From: Planctomycetota bacterium
GTDB taxonomy: Bacteria > Planctomycetota > UBA1135 > GCA-002686595
Reading direction: 5' to 3'
DNA: 34,744 nucleotides
NCBI GenBank assembly: GCA_004357655.1
Contig: SMVQ01000206.1
Location: 1 to 34,744 of the forward strand
Both the position numbers and the translations under genes were made by a program. Positions 22,900 through 31,266 of this stretch are shown piece by piece. Below the pieces are notes generated by a model. The model saw nothing but the letters and a program-made list of their open reading frames with translations, was not told where the DNA came from and made no database searches. The stretch's first letter is position 1. The number at the start of each line of letters is the position of its first letter.

Positions 22900-22915
22900 G
22901 GGGGCCCGCGCCCCC
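22900..22915 (+). terminator. G5/C5 hairpin after the HAD-kinase gene
   Basis: Five Gs (22900-22904), CCCGCG, and five Cs (22911-22915) form a short stem-loop five bases after the HAD-kinase stop. No T-tract follows. It could be a weak terminator separating this gene from rpoZ. The remaining 132-bp gap shows nothing else clear. Confidence 0.28.
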
Positions 22916-23014
22916 AAGATGGTGGATCCCACTCCACGGGTTGGAGATTGGATCGAAGCCCGCCGCCCGTCCCAGGCAGGCCCCGTCTCCGGCCGTTCCG
23001 CCTTTTTCCGCCTC

Positions 23015-23022
23015 AGGAAGAG
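23015..23022 (+). promoter_or_regulatory. Ribosome binding site AGGAAGAG fixing the rpoZ start
   Basis: AGGAAGAG ends five bases before ATG 23028 and is one of the better Shine-Dalgarno matches in the window. It favours this start over the in-frame ATG at 22941, which would add 29 Pro/Arg/Ser-rich residues unlike the family. Confidence 0.55.
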
Positions 23023-23027
23023 CCCTC

Positions 23028-23255
23028 ATGGAGCTGACGCTTCCGCAACGTCTCCAGCAGTCCGTTCAAGGATCGTTTCACAAAACGGCGCTCTTGCAGA
23101 AGCGCGTCCGCGAGCTGATCCGCGGCGCCGCGCCGCTCATCGAGACGCGCGATGTGAACCCGATCAAGATCGCCTTCCTCGAGATGGAGCGCGGGCTCAT
23201 CGAGCTGATCCCCGATGAGGAGCACTCCGGCGTTCCTCCGAATCCGAACCTCTGA
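23028..23255 (+). CDS. rpoZ: RNA polymerase omega subunit-like protein (RpoZ)
   Basis: This encodes 75 residues. The core FHKTALLQKRVRELIRGAAPLIE followed by NPIKIAFLEMERGLIEL matches the planctomycete form of omega, in which the usual KRxRxL helix is preceded by a short strand and followed by a helix ending the fold. Omega assists assembly of the beta' subunit of RNA polymerase. The usual upstream neighbour gmk is absent; instead a HAD-kinase fusion precedes it and lpxK follows after 23 bp. The identification rests on a short conserved helix, so a small unrelated helical protein remains possible. Confidence 0.6.
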   Translation: MELTLPQRLQQSVQGSFHKTALLQKRVRELIRGAAPLIETRDVNPIKIAFLEMERGLIELIPDEEHSGVPPNPNL

Positions 23256-23278
23256 CCGCGCAGCGGCCCGGCCGCCGC

Positions 23279-24436
23279 ATGCTCTTGAAGCAGGGCGCCG
23301 CGAGACCCGCGGATCACTTCCCGATGAGTGAGAGGCTCGAGCGACGGCTCGCGCGGCGCGGCGGACGTGTCGAGTTCCTGCGCCTCCCGGCCGCACTCTT
23401 CGGAGTGGCGGCGCGCGCGCGCTCCGCGCTCTACGACCGGCGGCTCCTGCCCGTGACGGAGCTCGACGTACCCGTCGTGAGCGTCGGCAACCTCACTGCG
23501 GGCGGCACGGGCAAGACGCCGATGGTGGCCTGGATCGTGCGTGCTCTCGCGGGTCGCGGATGGCGTGCTGGAATCCTGTCGCGCGGCTACGGACCTTCGG
23601 GCTACGGACCTTCGCGTGTTCGCTCGCGTGCGGAGGGGCTGACGCGCAACCTGAACGACGAGGGCCGGCTGCTCGCGCGCCTTCTGCCCGATGTCCCCCA
23701 CGTGCAGGACAAGCACCGCGTGCGCGGTGCGTGGCTGCTCGCCCGACAGGGCGTCGACGCGATCGTCGTCGACGACGGATTCCAGCATCGCCGCCTGCAC
23801 CGCGACCTCGACGTCGTGCTCGTCGACGTGACGCGGCCGTGGGGGCTCGCCGCGCCGCCGGAAGGGGGCGAGCCCGTGCGCGCGTTTCTGCCGCGCGGCC
23901 TGCTGCGCGAGCCTCCGCCCGCGCTCGCACGCGCCGACGTGATCGTGATCACGCGGGCCGACGCCGCGTCCGAGGCGGAGCTGGCGCGGCTTTCCGGCCG
24001 TATCGAGGCGTTCGCCCCGGGTCGGCCGATCGCCCTGGCCCGCCACGCGCCCGTCGCCCTGCGCGCCGCGGACGGCACCGACGCCGGGCTCGGGTTCCTC
24101 GGGGGCCGCGCGGTCGACCTCGTGAGCGGAGTCGGCAATCCGGAGGCTTTCGAGGCGACCGTCCGCGCCCTCGGCGCCACGGTGCGCGAGCACCGGGTGT
24201 TCCCCGACCACCACGATTACGGCCCGGAAGACCTGGCCGGCTACGGAGAGCGCCCGGTCGTCACGACCGCCAAGGACGCGGTCAAGCTCGAGTGCTTCGC
24301 GGGCCCGCTGTACGTGCTCGACGTCGAGCTCGAGTTCGTCTCCGGCGAGAGTGTGCTGCACGCTCTGCTCGAGGCGCTGCCCGAATCCCCGCGCCTCCTC
24401 GAGCGGCGCGCGTTGCACGAGGGACTCCATGGCTGA
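23279..24436 (+). CDS. lpxK: Tetraacyldisaccharide 4'-kinase (lipid A 4'-kinase)
   Basis: This encodes 385 residues from ATG 23279, or 370 from ATG 23324 (MSERLERRL); neither has a strong ribosome binding site. LpxK phosphorylates the 4' position of the lipid A disaccharide at the inner face of the membrane. Hallmarks are VVSVGNLTAGGTGKTPMV (P-loop), ILSRGYG, NDEGRLLARLLPDVPHV, the DDGFQHRRLHRDLD motif, and the C-terminal FPDHHDYGPEDL and VVTTAKDAVKL blocks. A perfect 15-bp tandem duplication gives GYGPSGYGPS right after LSR, in a conserved loop, which is unusual. The last eight bases overlap the start of the acyltransferase gene. Its presence argues that the organism makes lipid A. Confidence 0.92.
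   Translation: MLLKQGAARPADHFPMSERLERRLARRGGRVEFLRLPAALFGVAARARSALYDRRLLPVTELDVPVVSVGNLTAGGTGKTPMVAWIVRALAGRGWRAGILSRGYGPSGYGPSRVRSRAEGLTRNLNDEGRLLARLLPDVPHVQDKHRVRGAWLLARQGVDAIVVDDGFQHRRLHRDLDVVLVDVTRPWGLAAPPEGGEPVRAFLPRGLLREPPPALARADVIVITRADAASEAELARLSGRIEAFAPGRPIALARHAPVALRAADGTDAGLGFLGGRAVDLVSGVGNPEAFEATVRALGATVREHRVFPDHHDYGPEDLAGYGERPVVTTAKDAVKLECFAGPLYVLDVELEFVSGESVLHALLEALPESPRLLERRALHEGLHG
23585..23614 (+). repeat. Perfect 15-bp tandem duplication inside lpxK
   Basis: GGCTACGGACCTTCG occurs twice head to tail (23585-23599 and 23600-23614). It keeps the reading frame and duplicates Gly-Tyr-Gly-Pro-Ser in the LSRGYG region of LpxK. It looks like a recent replication-slippage event. Confidence 0.9.
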
Positions 24437-25490
24437 CGGGACTTCCGTCGAAGATCGCTTCGCCGACAGGATCATCGGCTCGTCGAGGGAACACGAGTGG
24501 CCCGTCGCCCCCGCCGACGCGTCCTATCCGGACGACAGTGTCCGCGCCTGGGCGGAGTATCTCGCGCTGCGCGGCGTGCTGCGCGGGCTGTTCCTCGCGC
24601 CGCGCCCCGTGTCCTCCGGGCTAGTCGGTGCTCTCGCGCGCGCCTGCAAGCTGGTCGACCGCAGGCACTCGAATGCGGCGCGCCGTTTCGTGCGCACGGC
24701 GCTGCCGCACCTCAGCGCCGCGGACGTCGAGCGCACCGTGCTCGGAGCGTGGCGGCACATGCTCCACGTCGCGGTGGAATCGGAAGGGCTCGGGGTGCGC
24801 CTCGCCGGACGCCGGTTCGGCGATCACTTCGAGCTCCGAATCTCGCCCCAGGCCGCGGAGCTCGTCGCGTCGGATCGCGGCTTGTTGTTCGTCACGGCTC
24901 ACATCGGCAACTGGGAGGCTTCGTGCTTCGCGATGTCCGCGCTCAGCACCCGACCGGTGTACGCCGTGGGCAAGCCGCCGCGCAACGGCCCGCTGTCGCG
25001 GCGCATGCAGGCTATGCGAGAGCTGGCGGGCATCCGGGTGCTCCCGCGACGCGGCGCCATGAAGGCCATCCCGCAGATCATCGCCGCCGGTGGGCGCGTC
25101 GGCCTGCTGCTCGACCAACGAGCGCGCAAGAAGCCGGTCATCGTGCCGTTCTTCGGGCACCGCGCGCGCTGCGACCGGACGGCAAGCGTCCTGCTCCGGC
25201 GGCTCGCGGCGCCCATCGTGTTCTACGCCTGCTACTGTGCTGGCGGGCCCTTTCGGTACCGCCTCGTGCTGGACGAAGTGCTCATGCCCGAGGACCTCGC
25301 GGGCAAGCGGCCCGCGGGCATCGCGACCCGGATCAACGAAGGGCTGGAGCGCTTGATCCTCGCGCAGCCCGATCAGTACTTCTGGCTCCACGACAGGTAC
25401 CGGGACGTGCCCGCTCGGACACCGGAAGATGGCCCGGAAACGGCGAGTTCTCCGGAATCCGTTTCCAACGAAGTGGTGGAGCCCGCATAG
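24429..25490 (+). CDS. LpxL/HtrB-like lysophospholipid/lipid A acyltransferase
   Basis: This encodes about 353 residues from ATG 24429, overlapping lpxK by eight bases. The family's catalytic HX4(D/E) motif is HIGNWE, within LLFVTAHIGNWEASCFAMSA. The second block is YAVGKPPRNGPLSRRMQAMRELAGIRVLPRRGAMKAIPQIIAAGGRVGLLLDQRARKKPVIVPFFGHRA, and the C-terminal block ends in LAQPDQYFWLHDRYRDVP, all in standard order. These enzymes add secondary acyl chains to lipid A from acyl-ACP. The first ~90 residues are more polar than usual and have no obvious membrane anchor helix. Tight linkage to lpxK supports a lipid A role. Which acyl position it fills cannot be read from the sequence. Confidence 0.87.
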   Translation: MADGTSVEDRFADRIIGSSREHEWPVAPADASYPDDSVRAWAEYLALRGVLRGLFLAPRPVSSGLVGALARACKLVDRRHSNAARRFVRTALPHLSAADVERTVLGAWRHMLHVAVESEGLGVRLAGRRFGDHFELRISPQAAELVASDRGLLFVTAHIGNWEASCFAMSALSTRPVYAVGKPPRNGPLSRRMQAMRELAGIRVLPRRGAMKAIPQIIAAGGRVGLLLDQRARKKPVIVPFFGHRARCDRTASVLLRRLAAPIVFYACYCAGGPFRYRLVLDEVLMPEDLAGKRPAGIATRINEGLERLILAQPDQYFWLHDRYRDVPARTPEDGPETASSPESVSNEVVEPA

Positions 25491-25543
25491 AGTAGCGGGC
25501 GACGCCCGCCGGCCGCCCGGGCCCTGTAGCCTCCAGCCTCAGC

Positions 25544-26533
25544 ATGGATTCCACGAACATGAGCGCGCACCCCTTCGAGGAGATGCGCGAGGTCACGACC
25601 TATCCGCTGGCCGGTCGCCGGAGCCTGGTGTCGATCGAGGACTTCTGCGAGGTGCCCGAGCCCTTGCCCGGCTTCGGGGCCTTCGTCGATTCTCTGCCGG
25701 ACATCTACGCGGGGACGGCGTTCAAAGACCTCGTCGGGCGCATCGTCGCTGCCCGCATGGGCGGGCGTCCCGTGGCCGTCGCGCTCGGGGCGCACGTCTT
25801 GAAGGTCGGGCTCGCCCCGCTCGTGATCGATCTCATGCGTCGCGGCGTCATCACGGACGTGGCGATGAACTCGGCTGGAGCGATCCACGACTTCGAGATC
25901 GCGACGGTGGGGCGCACGTCCGAGGACGTGGACGAGCAGCTCCCCCAGGGGCGCTTCGGGTTCGCCGAAGAGACGGGCGCGGGGCTCGCCGATGCCGCCG
26001 CGCGCGGCGCGCACCCGCACGAAGGCGAGGAACCGGGATTCGGCCGGGGCCTGGGGCGGATCCTCCTCGAGCGCGACGCGCCTTACAAAGCGCTCTCTGT
26101 GAGCGCCGAGGCGGCCCGGCTGGGGATCGGCCTCACGGTGCACGCTTGCATCGGCGCTGACATCGTGCACATGCACCCGCGCGCGGACGGGGCGGACATC
26201 GGCGCGGCCTCGATGGCTGACTTCCGGCACGTCTGCAAGCTCGTCAGCGAGCTCGACGGCGGCGTATGGATCAACATCGGTTGCGCAGTCGTCCTGCCGG
26301 AGGTCTTCCTCAAGGCGGTCAGCGTGGCGATCAACCTCGGGTCGGACCTCTCCTCCATGACGACCGCGAACCTCGACATGATCCGTCAGTATCGCGCGGA
26401 GACGAACGTCGTGCGGCGGCCGCCGGGACGCGGCATCTCGATCCTCGGCCAGCACGAGTTGCTCCTGCCGCTCCTGCGCCAGGCCGTGCTCGCCAAGCTC
26501 GCGTCGGCGGGCTTCGAGGGGGGTGAGGTATGA
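25544..26533 (+). CDS. Deoxyhypusine synthase-like (DHS-like NAD-binding fold) protein
   Basis: This encodes 329 residues from ATG 25544 (ATG 25559 is an alternative). The blocks ALGAHVLKVGLAPLVIDLMRRGVITDVAMNSAGAIHDFEIATVG, the DVDEQLPQGRFGFAEETG segment, and the C-terminal FLKAVSVAINLGSDLSSMTTANLDMIRQYRAETNVVRRP resemble bacterial proteins placed in the deoxyhypusine synthase family. Genuine DHS uses NAD and spermidine to modify a lysine of eIF5A, but bacteria rarely have a suitable eIF5A, and I cannot align the catalytic lysine by eye. The gene starts 53 bp after the acyltransferase and overlaps hldE by ATGA, so it may serve in heptose or lipid A metabolism, for instance adding a polyamine or acting as an NAD-dependent transferase. 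Family assignment is moderate; function is unknown. Confidence 0.55.
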   Translation: MDSTNMSAHPFEEMREVTTYPLAGRRSLVSIEDFCEVPEPLPGFGAFVDSLPDIYAGTAFKDLVGRIVAARMGGRPVAVALGAHVLKVGLAPLVIDLMRRGVITDVAMNSAGAIHDFEIATVGRTSEDVDEQLPQGRFGFAEETGAGLADAAARGAHPHEGEEPGFGRGLGRILLERDAPYKALSVSAEAARLGIGLTVHACIGADIVHMHPRADGADIGAASMADFRHVCKLVSELDGGVWINIGCAVVLPEVFLKAVSVAINLGSDLSSMTTANLDMIRQYRAETNVVRRPPGRGISILGQHELLLPLLRQAVLAKLASAGFEGGEV

Positions 26534-28011
26534 CGGAGTCCTGGGCCCTCCTGAAGCTGCTCGAGCACTTGGAGCGTCCGCGCGTGCTCATCGTGGGCGA
26601 CTTCATCATGGACCGCTACGTCACCGGCGAGGTGGCTCGCATCTCCCCCGAAGCGCCGATCCCCGTGCTCCTCGCGAAGACGTCGGAGCTGCGCCTCGGC
26701 GGCGCGGGCAACGTGGCGGCCAACCTGCGCGCCATGGAAGCGGACGTCCAGGTGATCGGCGTCGTGGGCGACGATGCCCACGGGCGCGCCATGCGGACGA
26801 TGCTGGACGAGCAGGGCTGTGACGCCAGCGCTCTGGTCGTCGACCCGACGCGCCCGACGATCGAGAAGACCCGGATGATCTCGGGCGTGCACCAGATGCT
26901 GCGCGTCGACTGGGAAGATCCGAGCCCCATCGGTCGGGATACGATCGATGCGATCCTCACTGCCCTCCGTCCTGCCGTGTCGGCGGCGCAGGCCGTCGTG
27001 ATCTCCGACTACGGGAAGGGCGTGCTCGTCCCCGAGGTCGTGCAGTGTCTCATCGCCACCGCCCGCGAAGCGGAGATCCCCGTCCTCGTCGACCCGAAGG
27101 ACGCGGATTTCAGCCTGTACGAGGGGGCGACGCTCATCACGCCGAACAAGAAGGAGGCGCAGCGCGCCCTCGGGCGGACGATTCGATCGCTCGCGGAGCT
27201 GCCGGCGGCGGCTGACGAGCTCATCGCGCAAGCGGCCCTGGCATCGATCGTCATCACGCTGGGGCCCGACGGCATCTACTACCGCTCTCGGGATGGAGCG
27301 GAGGGTCGTGTGCCGGCGCGTGCCCGCGACGTGTTCGACGTGACGGGCGCCGGGGACACGGTCGTGGCGCACCTTGCAACGTACATCGCCGCCGGGGTCG
27401 ACATGGCGAGCGCCATCGCACTCGCCAACATCGCGGCGGGCATCGTGGTCGGGCGCATCGGTACCCAGACGGTGACGCGCGGTGAGCTCACGGCCCGGCT
27501 CCAGGACGAGCTGCCGAACATCGGCAAGGTGCTCGACGACGCGGCCCTCGACGGCGCGCTCGAATCGTGGCAGCGCGATCGGCGGCGCGTCGTCTTCACG
27601 AATGGGTGTTTCGACATCCTTCACGCGGGCCACATCGACTACCTCCGCTTCGCCGCTTCGCATGGCGACGTTCTGCTCGTCGGCGTGAACGACGACGACA
27701 GCGTGCGCCGGCTCAAGGGCGAATCGCGCCCGCTCAATCCGCTCGCGGACCGGTTGACGGTCCTCGCCGCGCTCGAGATGGTCGACGCGGTCATCGCGTT
27801 CGGCGAGGACACCCCGAAGGAGATCGTCGAGCGCGTCACGCCCGACGTGCTCGTGAAGGGCGAGGATTGGAAGGACAAGGGGGTCGTCGGACGCGAATGG
27901 GTGGAGATGCACGGCGGTCGGGTCGTGCTCGCGCCGCTCGTGCCGGGGCGCTCGACGACGAGTATTCTAGAGCGCGCCCGCGGCGGCGCTGGCGTCCCGG
28001 AGCGGAGCTGA
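26530..28011 (+). CDS. hldE: Bifunctional heptose 7-phosphate kinase / heptose 1-phosphate adenylyltransferase
   Basis: This encodes 493 residues. The N-terminal ~320 residues are a PfkB-type kinase with VGDFIMDRYVTGEVARISPEAPIPV, RLGGAGNVAANLRA, LVDPKDADFSLYEGATLITPNKKE and the catalytic DVTGAGDT. The C-terminal ~145 residues are a cytidylyltransferase-type domain with VVFTNGCFDILHAGHIDYL, LLVGVNDDDSVRRLKGESRPLNPL and PDVLVKGEDWKDK. HldE makes ADP-D-glycero-D-manno-heptose precursor by phosphorylating O1 of heptose 7-phosphate and adenylylating heptose 1-phosphate. It starts by a 4-bp overlap with the DHS-like gene. All landmarks are intact. The same two activities recur as separate genes at 29696 and 30775. 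Confidence 0.93.
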   Translation: MTESWALLKLLEHLERPRVLIVGDFIMDRYVTGEVARISPEAPIPVLLAKTSELRLGGAGNVAANLRAMEADVQVIGVVGDDAHGRAMRTMLDEQGCDASALVVDPTRPTIEKTRMISGVHQMLRVDWEDPSPIGRDTIDAILTALRPAVSAAQAVVISDYGKGVLVPEVVQCLIATAREAEIPVLVDPKDADFSLYEGATLITPNKKEAQRALGRTIRSLAELPAAADELIAQAALASIVITLGPDGIYYRSRDGAEGRVPARARDVFDVTGAGDTVVAHLATYIAAGVDMASAIALANIAAGIVVGRIGTQTVTRGELTARLQDELPNIGKVLDDAALDGALESWQRDRRRVVFTNGCFDILHAGHIDYLRFAASHGDVLLVGVNDDDSVRRLKGESRPLNPLADRLTVLAALEMVDAVIAFGEDTPKEIVERVTPDVLVKGEDWKDKGVVGREWVEMHGGRVVLAPLVPGRSTTSILERARGGAGVPERS

Positions 28012-28016
28012 GAATC

Positions 28017-29696
28017 ATGCGCGTACTCTTCATCTACCCGAACCTCTACACCCAGATGGGGTTCAACCACGGACTCGCGTCCCTGTCCGCGGTCCTGCGC
28101 GCGGCCGGGCACGAGACCCGGCTCGTCAACCTGAACGAGAACCTACCGCCCGTGCCGACGGCGGACGACGTCGTGGCGCTCGTGCGCGAGTGGCAGCCCG
28201 GGCTCGTCGCATTCTCGTGCCTCACGATGCAGTACCCCGGCGCCCTGGAGATGGCGCGCCACCTGCGGTCCCGAGCGCGGGACGAGGGCTTCCACCTGCC
28301 GCCCTTCGCCGTGGGCGGGATCCACCCGACGATGGTGCCCGAGCTCGTGATGCGCGACGGCGTGTGGGACCACGTGGGCATCGGCGAGTGCGAGAACGCG
28401 CTGCTCGAGCTCGTGACGCGCATCGAGCGCGGCGAGTCGCCCGACGACGTGCCGAACTTCATCTCTTGGCGTGGCGGCGAACGGCCGAGCGGGGCCGCCG
28501 ACGGCGCGGTGACCGACGAGGAGTGGGTGCGCAACGCGGTCGGCGAGTTCCCGGCGCTGGACGACATGCCCGAGCCGGACTACGAGCTCTTCGACACGGC
28601 CCGGATCACCGCGCAGAAGCACGGCTGGTTCGGGCTGATGACGAGCCGCGGCTGCCCCTACCGCTGCACGTACTGCCTGAACCATCGGGTGATGGACCTG
28701 TACAAGGCGGACCTCGGGCGCAGCGTCGCGGGGCTCGGGTTCCTCCGCTACCGCCCGGCCGACAAGATGATCGCCGAGATCCAGGGGGTGCTCGAGCGCT
28801 ACGAGGTCGGCACCTTCATCCTGGACGACGACCTGTTCACGATGAACCCCGAGCATGCGATCGCGTTCTGCGACGCCTACGCCGCCGCGGGCATCGACGT
28901 TCCCTTCGTCGTGAACTCGCACGTCAAGCGCCTCGACCCACGCGTCGCCGAGGCGCTGGCGCGCGCCGGCTGCCGGATCTTGAAGCTCGGCATCGAGTCC
29001 GGTTCGCCGCGCGTGCGAACCGAAGTGCTGAAGCGGCACATGAGCCAGCGCGATATCCTCGAGACCGTCGCGTCGGCCGATAGCTGCCGCCTGCATACCT
29101 CGGCGTTCCTCATGGTCGGGCTTCCGACCGAGACCCGCGACGAGCGCTGGGAGACCGTCGACCTCCTCGCCCGCGCGCGCGTCGGCCGGTTCCGGACATC
29201 GTTCTTCTACCCGTTCCCCGGGACCGAGGGTTACGACTTCGCGGTGAGCGGTGGCTACGTCTCGCGCGACCTGCAATCCGAGGTGTCGGACTTCACGGAT
29301 GGGAGCATCCTCGACTTCGGCCCGGAGGAAAACCTGTTCATCGACAAGCTGGGCACGGTGATGCCGTGGTTCGTGAACAGCCGCCTCGACCGCTTCGGTG
29401 CAGCGCCGGCCGCGGCGCGCTATCACGCGCCCGTCAAGGATGTGCTCGCGATGGACGCGGACGAGTGGGTCGCGTTCAAGCCGGGGGTGCGCGAGCTCGA
29501 CGCGGAGCTGTCCGCGGTGTGCGTCCGGGCCGGCGAGCTTCACTACGCGATCCGCTACAACGCGTTCATGGGCGTGCGCTCCGACTACTACCTGGCGGAG
29601 GAGGTCGGAATCGAGTGGGCCACGGCCGCGGCAAAACCCGTTGGCGAGCGACTCATGGACCTGGCGCTCGCGGCTGCGGCTTCGGAGACGTGCTAG
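28017..29696 (+). CDS. B12-binding radical SAM enzyme, function unknown
   Basis: This encodes about 559 residues from ATG 28017, five bases after hldE. Residues ~1-130 are a cobalamin-binding Rossmann domain (MRVLFIYPNLYTQMGFNHGLASLSAVLRAAGH; IHPTMVPELVMRDG; VGIGECENALLELV) that lacks the DxHxxG base-off motif, as is common in this class. The radical SAM core has CxxxCxxC in SRGCPYRCTYCLNHR, FILDDDLFTMN, VNSHVKRLDPRVAEALARAGCRILKLGIESGS and the FYPFPGTEGYD block. These enzymes methylate unactivated carbons or do ring contractions on sugars, lipids, antibiotics and hopanoids. Placement between two heptose-activation modules suggests a change to heptose, lipid A or the linked core. The exact reaction is inference. 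Confidence 0.85.
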   Translation: MRVLFIYPNLYTQMGFNHGLASLSAVLRAAGHETRLVNLNENLPPVPTADDVVALVREWQPGLVAFSCLTMQYPGALEMARHLRSRARDEGFHLPPFAVGGIHPTMVPELVMRDGVWDHVGIGECENALLELVTRIERGESPDDVPNFISWRGGERPSGAADGAVTDEEWVRNAVGEFPALDDMPEPDYELFDTARITAQKHGWFGLMTSRGCPYRCTYCLNHRVMDLYKADLGRSVAGLGFLRYRPADKMIAEIQGVLERYEVGTFILDDDLFTMNPEHAIAFCDAYAAAGIDVPFVVNSHVKRLDPRVAEALARAGCRILKLGIESGSPRVRTEVLKRHMSQRDILETVASADSCRLHTSAFLMVGLPTETRDERWETVDLLARARVGRFRTSFFYPFPGTEGYDFAVSGGYVSRDLQSEVSDFTDGSILDFGPEENLFIDKLGTVMPWFVNSRLDRFGAAPAAARYHAPVKDVLAMDADEWVAFKPGVRELDAELSAVCVRAGELHYAIRYNAFMGVRSDYYLAEEVGIEWATAAAKPVGERLMDLALAAAASETC

Positions 29697-30778
29697 TGCC
29701 CGATGCCGCGAGTCCGATGGAGGGACCGGCGGCGGTCGAGCGCTCCGAGCACGTCCCCGACTTCGGAGCGCTGCGCGTCGCCGTGGCCGGTGATCTCGTC
29801 GTCGACCACTACCTGTTCACGCGCCCGCGGCGCTTGTCGCGTGAGGCGCCCGTCCTGGTCGTCACGCACGAACGGGAAGCGGTGAGCGCCGGGGGCGCCG
29901 CCAACGTTGCGCGCAACCTGCGCGCGCTCGGCGCGTCGGTGCGCGTATTCGGCATCGTGGGGGAGGACGAGAGCGGTCGCGAGCTCGAGCGCGAGCTCGA
30001 GCAGGACGGCATCGACGTAGGCGGCCTCCTACGCGTCGACGGCTGGATCACGCCGACGAAGACCCGAATCCTCGCCGCTGAGTCGCGCCGGAGCCTGCAG
30101 CAGATCCTGCGCATCGATCGTGAACCCGCCCAGCTCGTCCACGAACGGGTTCAGGCCGAGGTTGCGGCGCGCGTCGGCGCGATCGGTGAGGACGTCGACG
30201 CGGTCATCGTGTCCGACTACGAGTACGGGATCGCCGGCAGCGCGCTGGCAGGGGTCGCGCGATCGCTCGCGGAGCGTGGGACGATCGTCGTGCTCGACCC
30301 GCGGCGTGAGTTCGAGTCGTTCACCGGTGTGACCGCGATGACCCCGAACATGGAAGATCTCGCGGGGTACGCCCGCGTGACGGTCGATGCCCTGGACGAC
30401 ATCGAGTGTCTACGTGACTGCGCGCGCGCGCTGCTGCGCGAGGTGAAGACGCGTTGGCTGCTCGTCACGCGCGGAAACGGGGGCATGGCCCTCTTCGGCG
30501 AAGACCTCGATCCGGCCGGCGTCGCGGTGCCCGCCTCGGGCACGGGGGAGATCACGGATGTGTGCGGTGCGGGGGACACGGCGGCGGCGGTGTTCGGGCT
30601 CGCGCTCGCCTCCGGGGCCCTACCCACCGATGCCATGCGGTACGCGAACGCGGCCTCGGGCGTGGTCGTCATGGCCCACGGCGCGGCGGTCTGCACCCCT
30701 TCCCAGCTCGCGCTCGCGCTCGTGGACGCGCCGCACGTGTCGCGGCTCGGAGGAGAACGCGCGCGAGGCCGGCGGTGA
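29696..30778 (+). CDS. PfkB-type heptose kinase, HldA-like (second, stand-alone)
   Basis: This encodes about 360 residues. I take the GTG at 29696, which overlaps the preceding TAG by one base and has GGAGA upstream; ATG 29717 is an alternative. Kinase motifs are [67 protein letters not shown] and the catalytic [14 protein letters not shown]. They align with the N-terminal half of hldE in the same window, including the RxSxEAP segment that marks the heptose kinase branch rather than ribokinase. It could be a redundant D-glycero-D-manno-heptose 7-phosphate kinase or one for another heptose. It overlaps the nucleotidyltransferase gene by GTGA, so kinase and transferase are probably made together. 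Confidence 0.85.
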   Translation: MPDAASPMEGPAAVERSEHVPDFGALRVAVAGDLVVDHYLFTRPRRLSREAPVLVVTHEREAVSAGGAANVARNLRALGASVRVFGIVGEDESGRELERELEQDGIDVGGLLRVDGWITPTKTRILAAESRRSLQQILRIDREPAQLVHERVQAEVAARVGAIGEDVDAVIVSDYEYGIAGSALAGVARSLAERGTIVVLDPRREFESFTGVTAMTPNMEDLAGYARVTVDALDDIECLRDCARALLREVKTRWLLVTRGNGGMALFGEDLDPAGVAVPASGTGEITDVCGAGDTAAAVFGLALASGALPTDAMRYANAASGVVVMAHGAAVCTPSQLALALVDAPHVSRLGGERARGRR

Positions 30779-31266
30779 GCGGAGCTGAGGTCTCGACGCG
30801 GGAGGCGGCGGCGGAGCGGCTCGCCGCCCTGCGCGGCGCTGGCGCGGCCGAACGCGTCGTGCTCGCGAACGGGTGTTTCGATCTCCTGCACGTCGGCCAC
30901 GTGCGGTACCTCGCGGATGCGAGCGGGCGCGGGGACCTGCTCGTCGTGGCCTTGAACACCGACGCCTCTGTCGCCCGGATCAAGGGCGACGGCCGGCCGT
31001 TCGTGCCGTTCGCGGAACGCGCGGAGATCGTCGCGGCGCTCGCGTGCGTCGATCTCGTCGTTCCGTTCGACGAGCCGACGCTGGAGGCGACGCTCCGGAT
31101 CCTCCGCCCCGACGTTCACGCCAAGGGCACGGACTACACCGTGGAGACCGTGCCGGAGGCCGCGATCGACCGTGAGCTGGGAATCGAAGTGGCGATCTGC
31201 GGCGATCCCAAGGATCACTCATCCACGTCGGTGCTGAGTCGACTGCGGTCCGGGGCGCTCGAGTGA
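30775..31266 (+). CDS. Heptose 1-phosphate nucleotidyltransferase, HldC-like
   Basis: This encodes about 163 residues from GTG 30775 in the GTGA overlap with the kinase gene. It is a stand-alone cytidylyltransferase-fold enzyme: [23 protein letters not shown] carries the HxGH nucleotide-binding motif, with [52 protein letters not shown] and [10 protein letters not shown]. It matches the C-terminal half of hldE. The likely reaction is transfer of an adenylyl group to a heptose 1-phosphate. In species with split genes, hldA and hldC do the work of hldE; here both formats coexist, so the second pair may serve a different sugar. It overlaps the next gene by GTGA. Confidence 0.87.
   Translation: MSGAEVSTREAAAERLAALRGAGAAERVVLANGCFDLLHVGHVRYLADASGRGDLLVVALNTDASVARIKGDGRPFVPFAERAEIVAALACVDLVVPFDEPTLEATLRILRPDVHAKGTDYTVETVPEAAIDRELGIEVAICGDPKDHSSTSVLSRLRSGALE

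Noticed and set aside
22896-23027. The HAD-kinase fusion as gmk, the usual neighbour of rpoZ
   Set aside because: The kinase half has uridine kinase-like blocks after its P-loop and lacks guanylate kinase motifs.
26530-31266. Second heptose genes as a decayed copy of hldE
   Set aside because: Both the kinase (GAGD and sugar-binding motifs) and the transferase (HxGH) are intact, with coupled start codons, so they are not pseudogenes.
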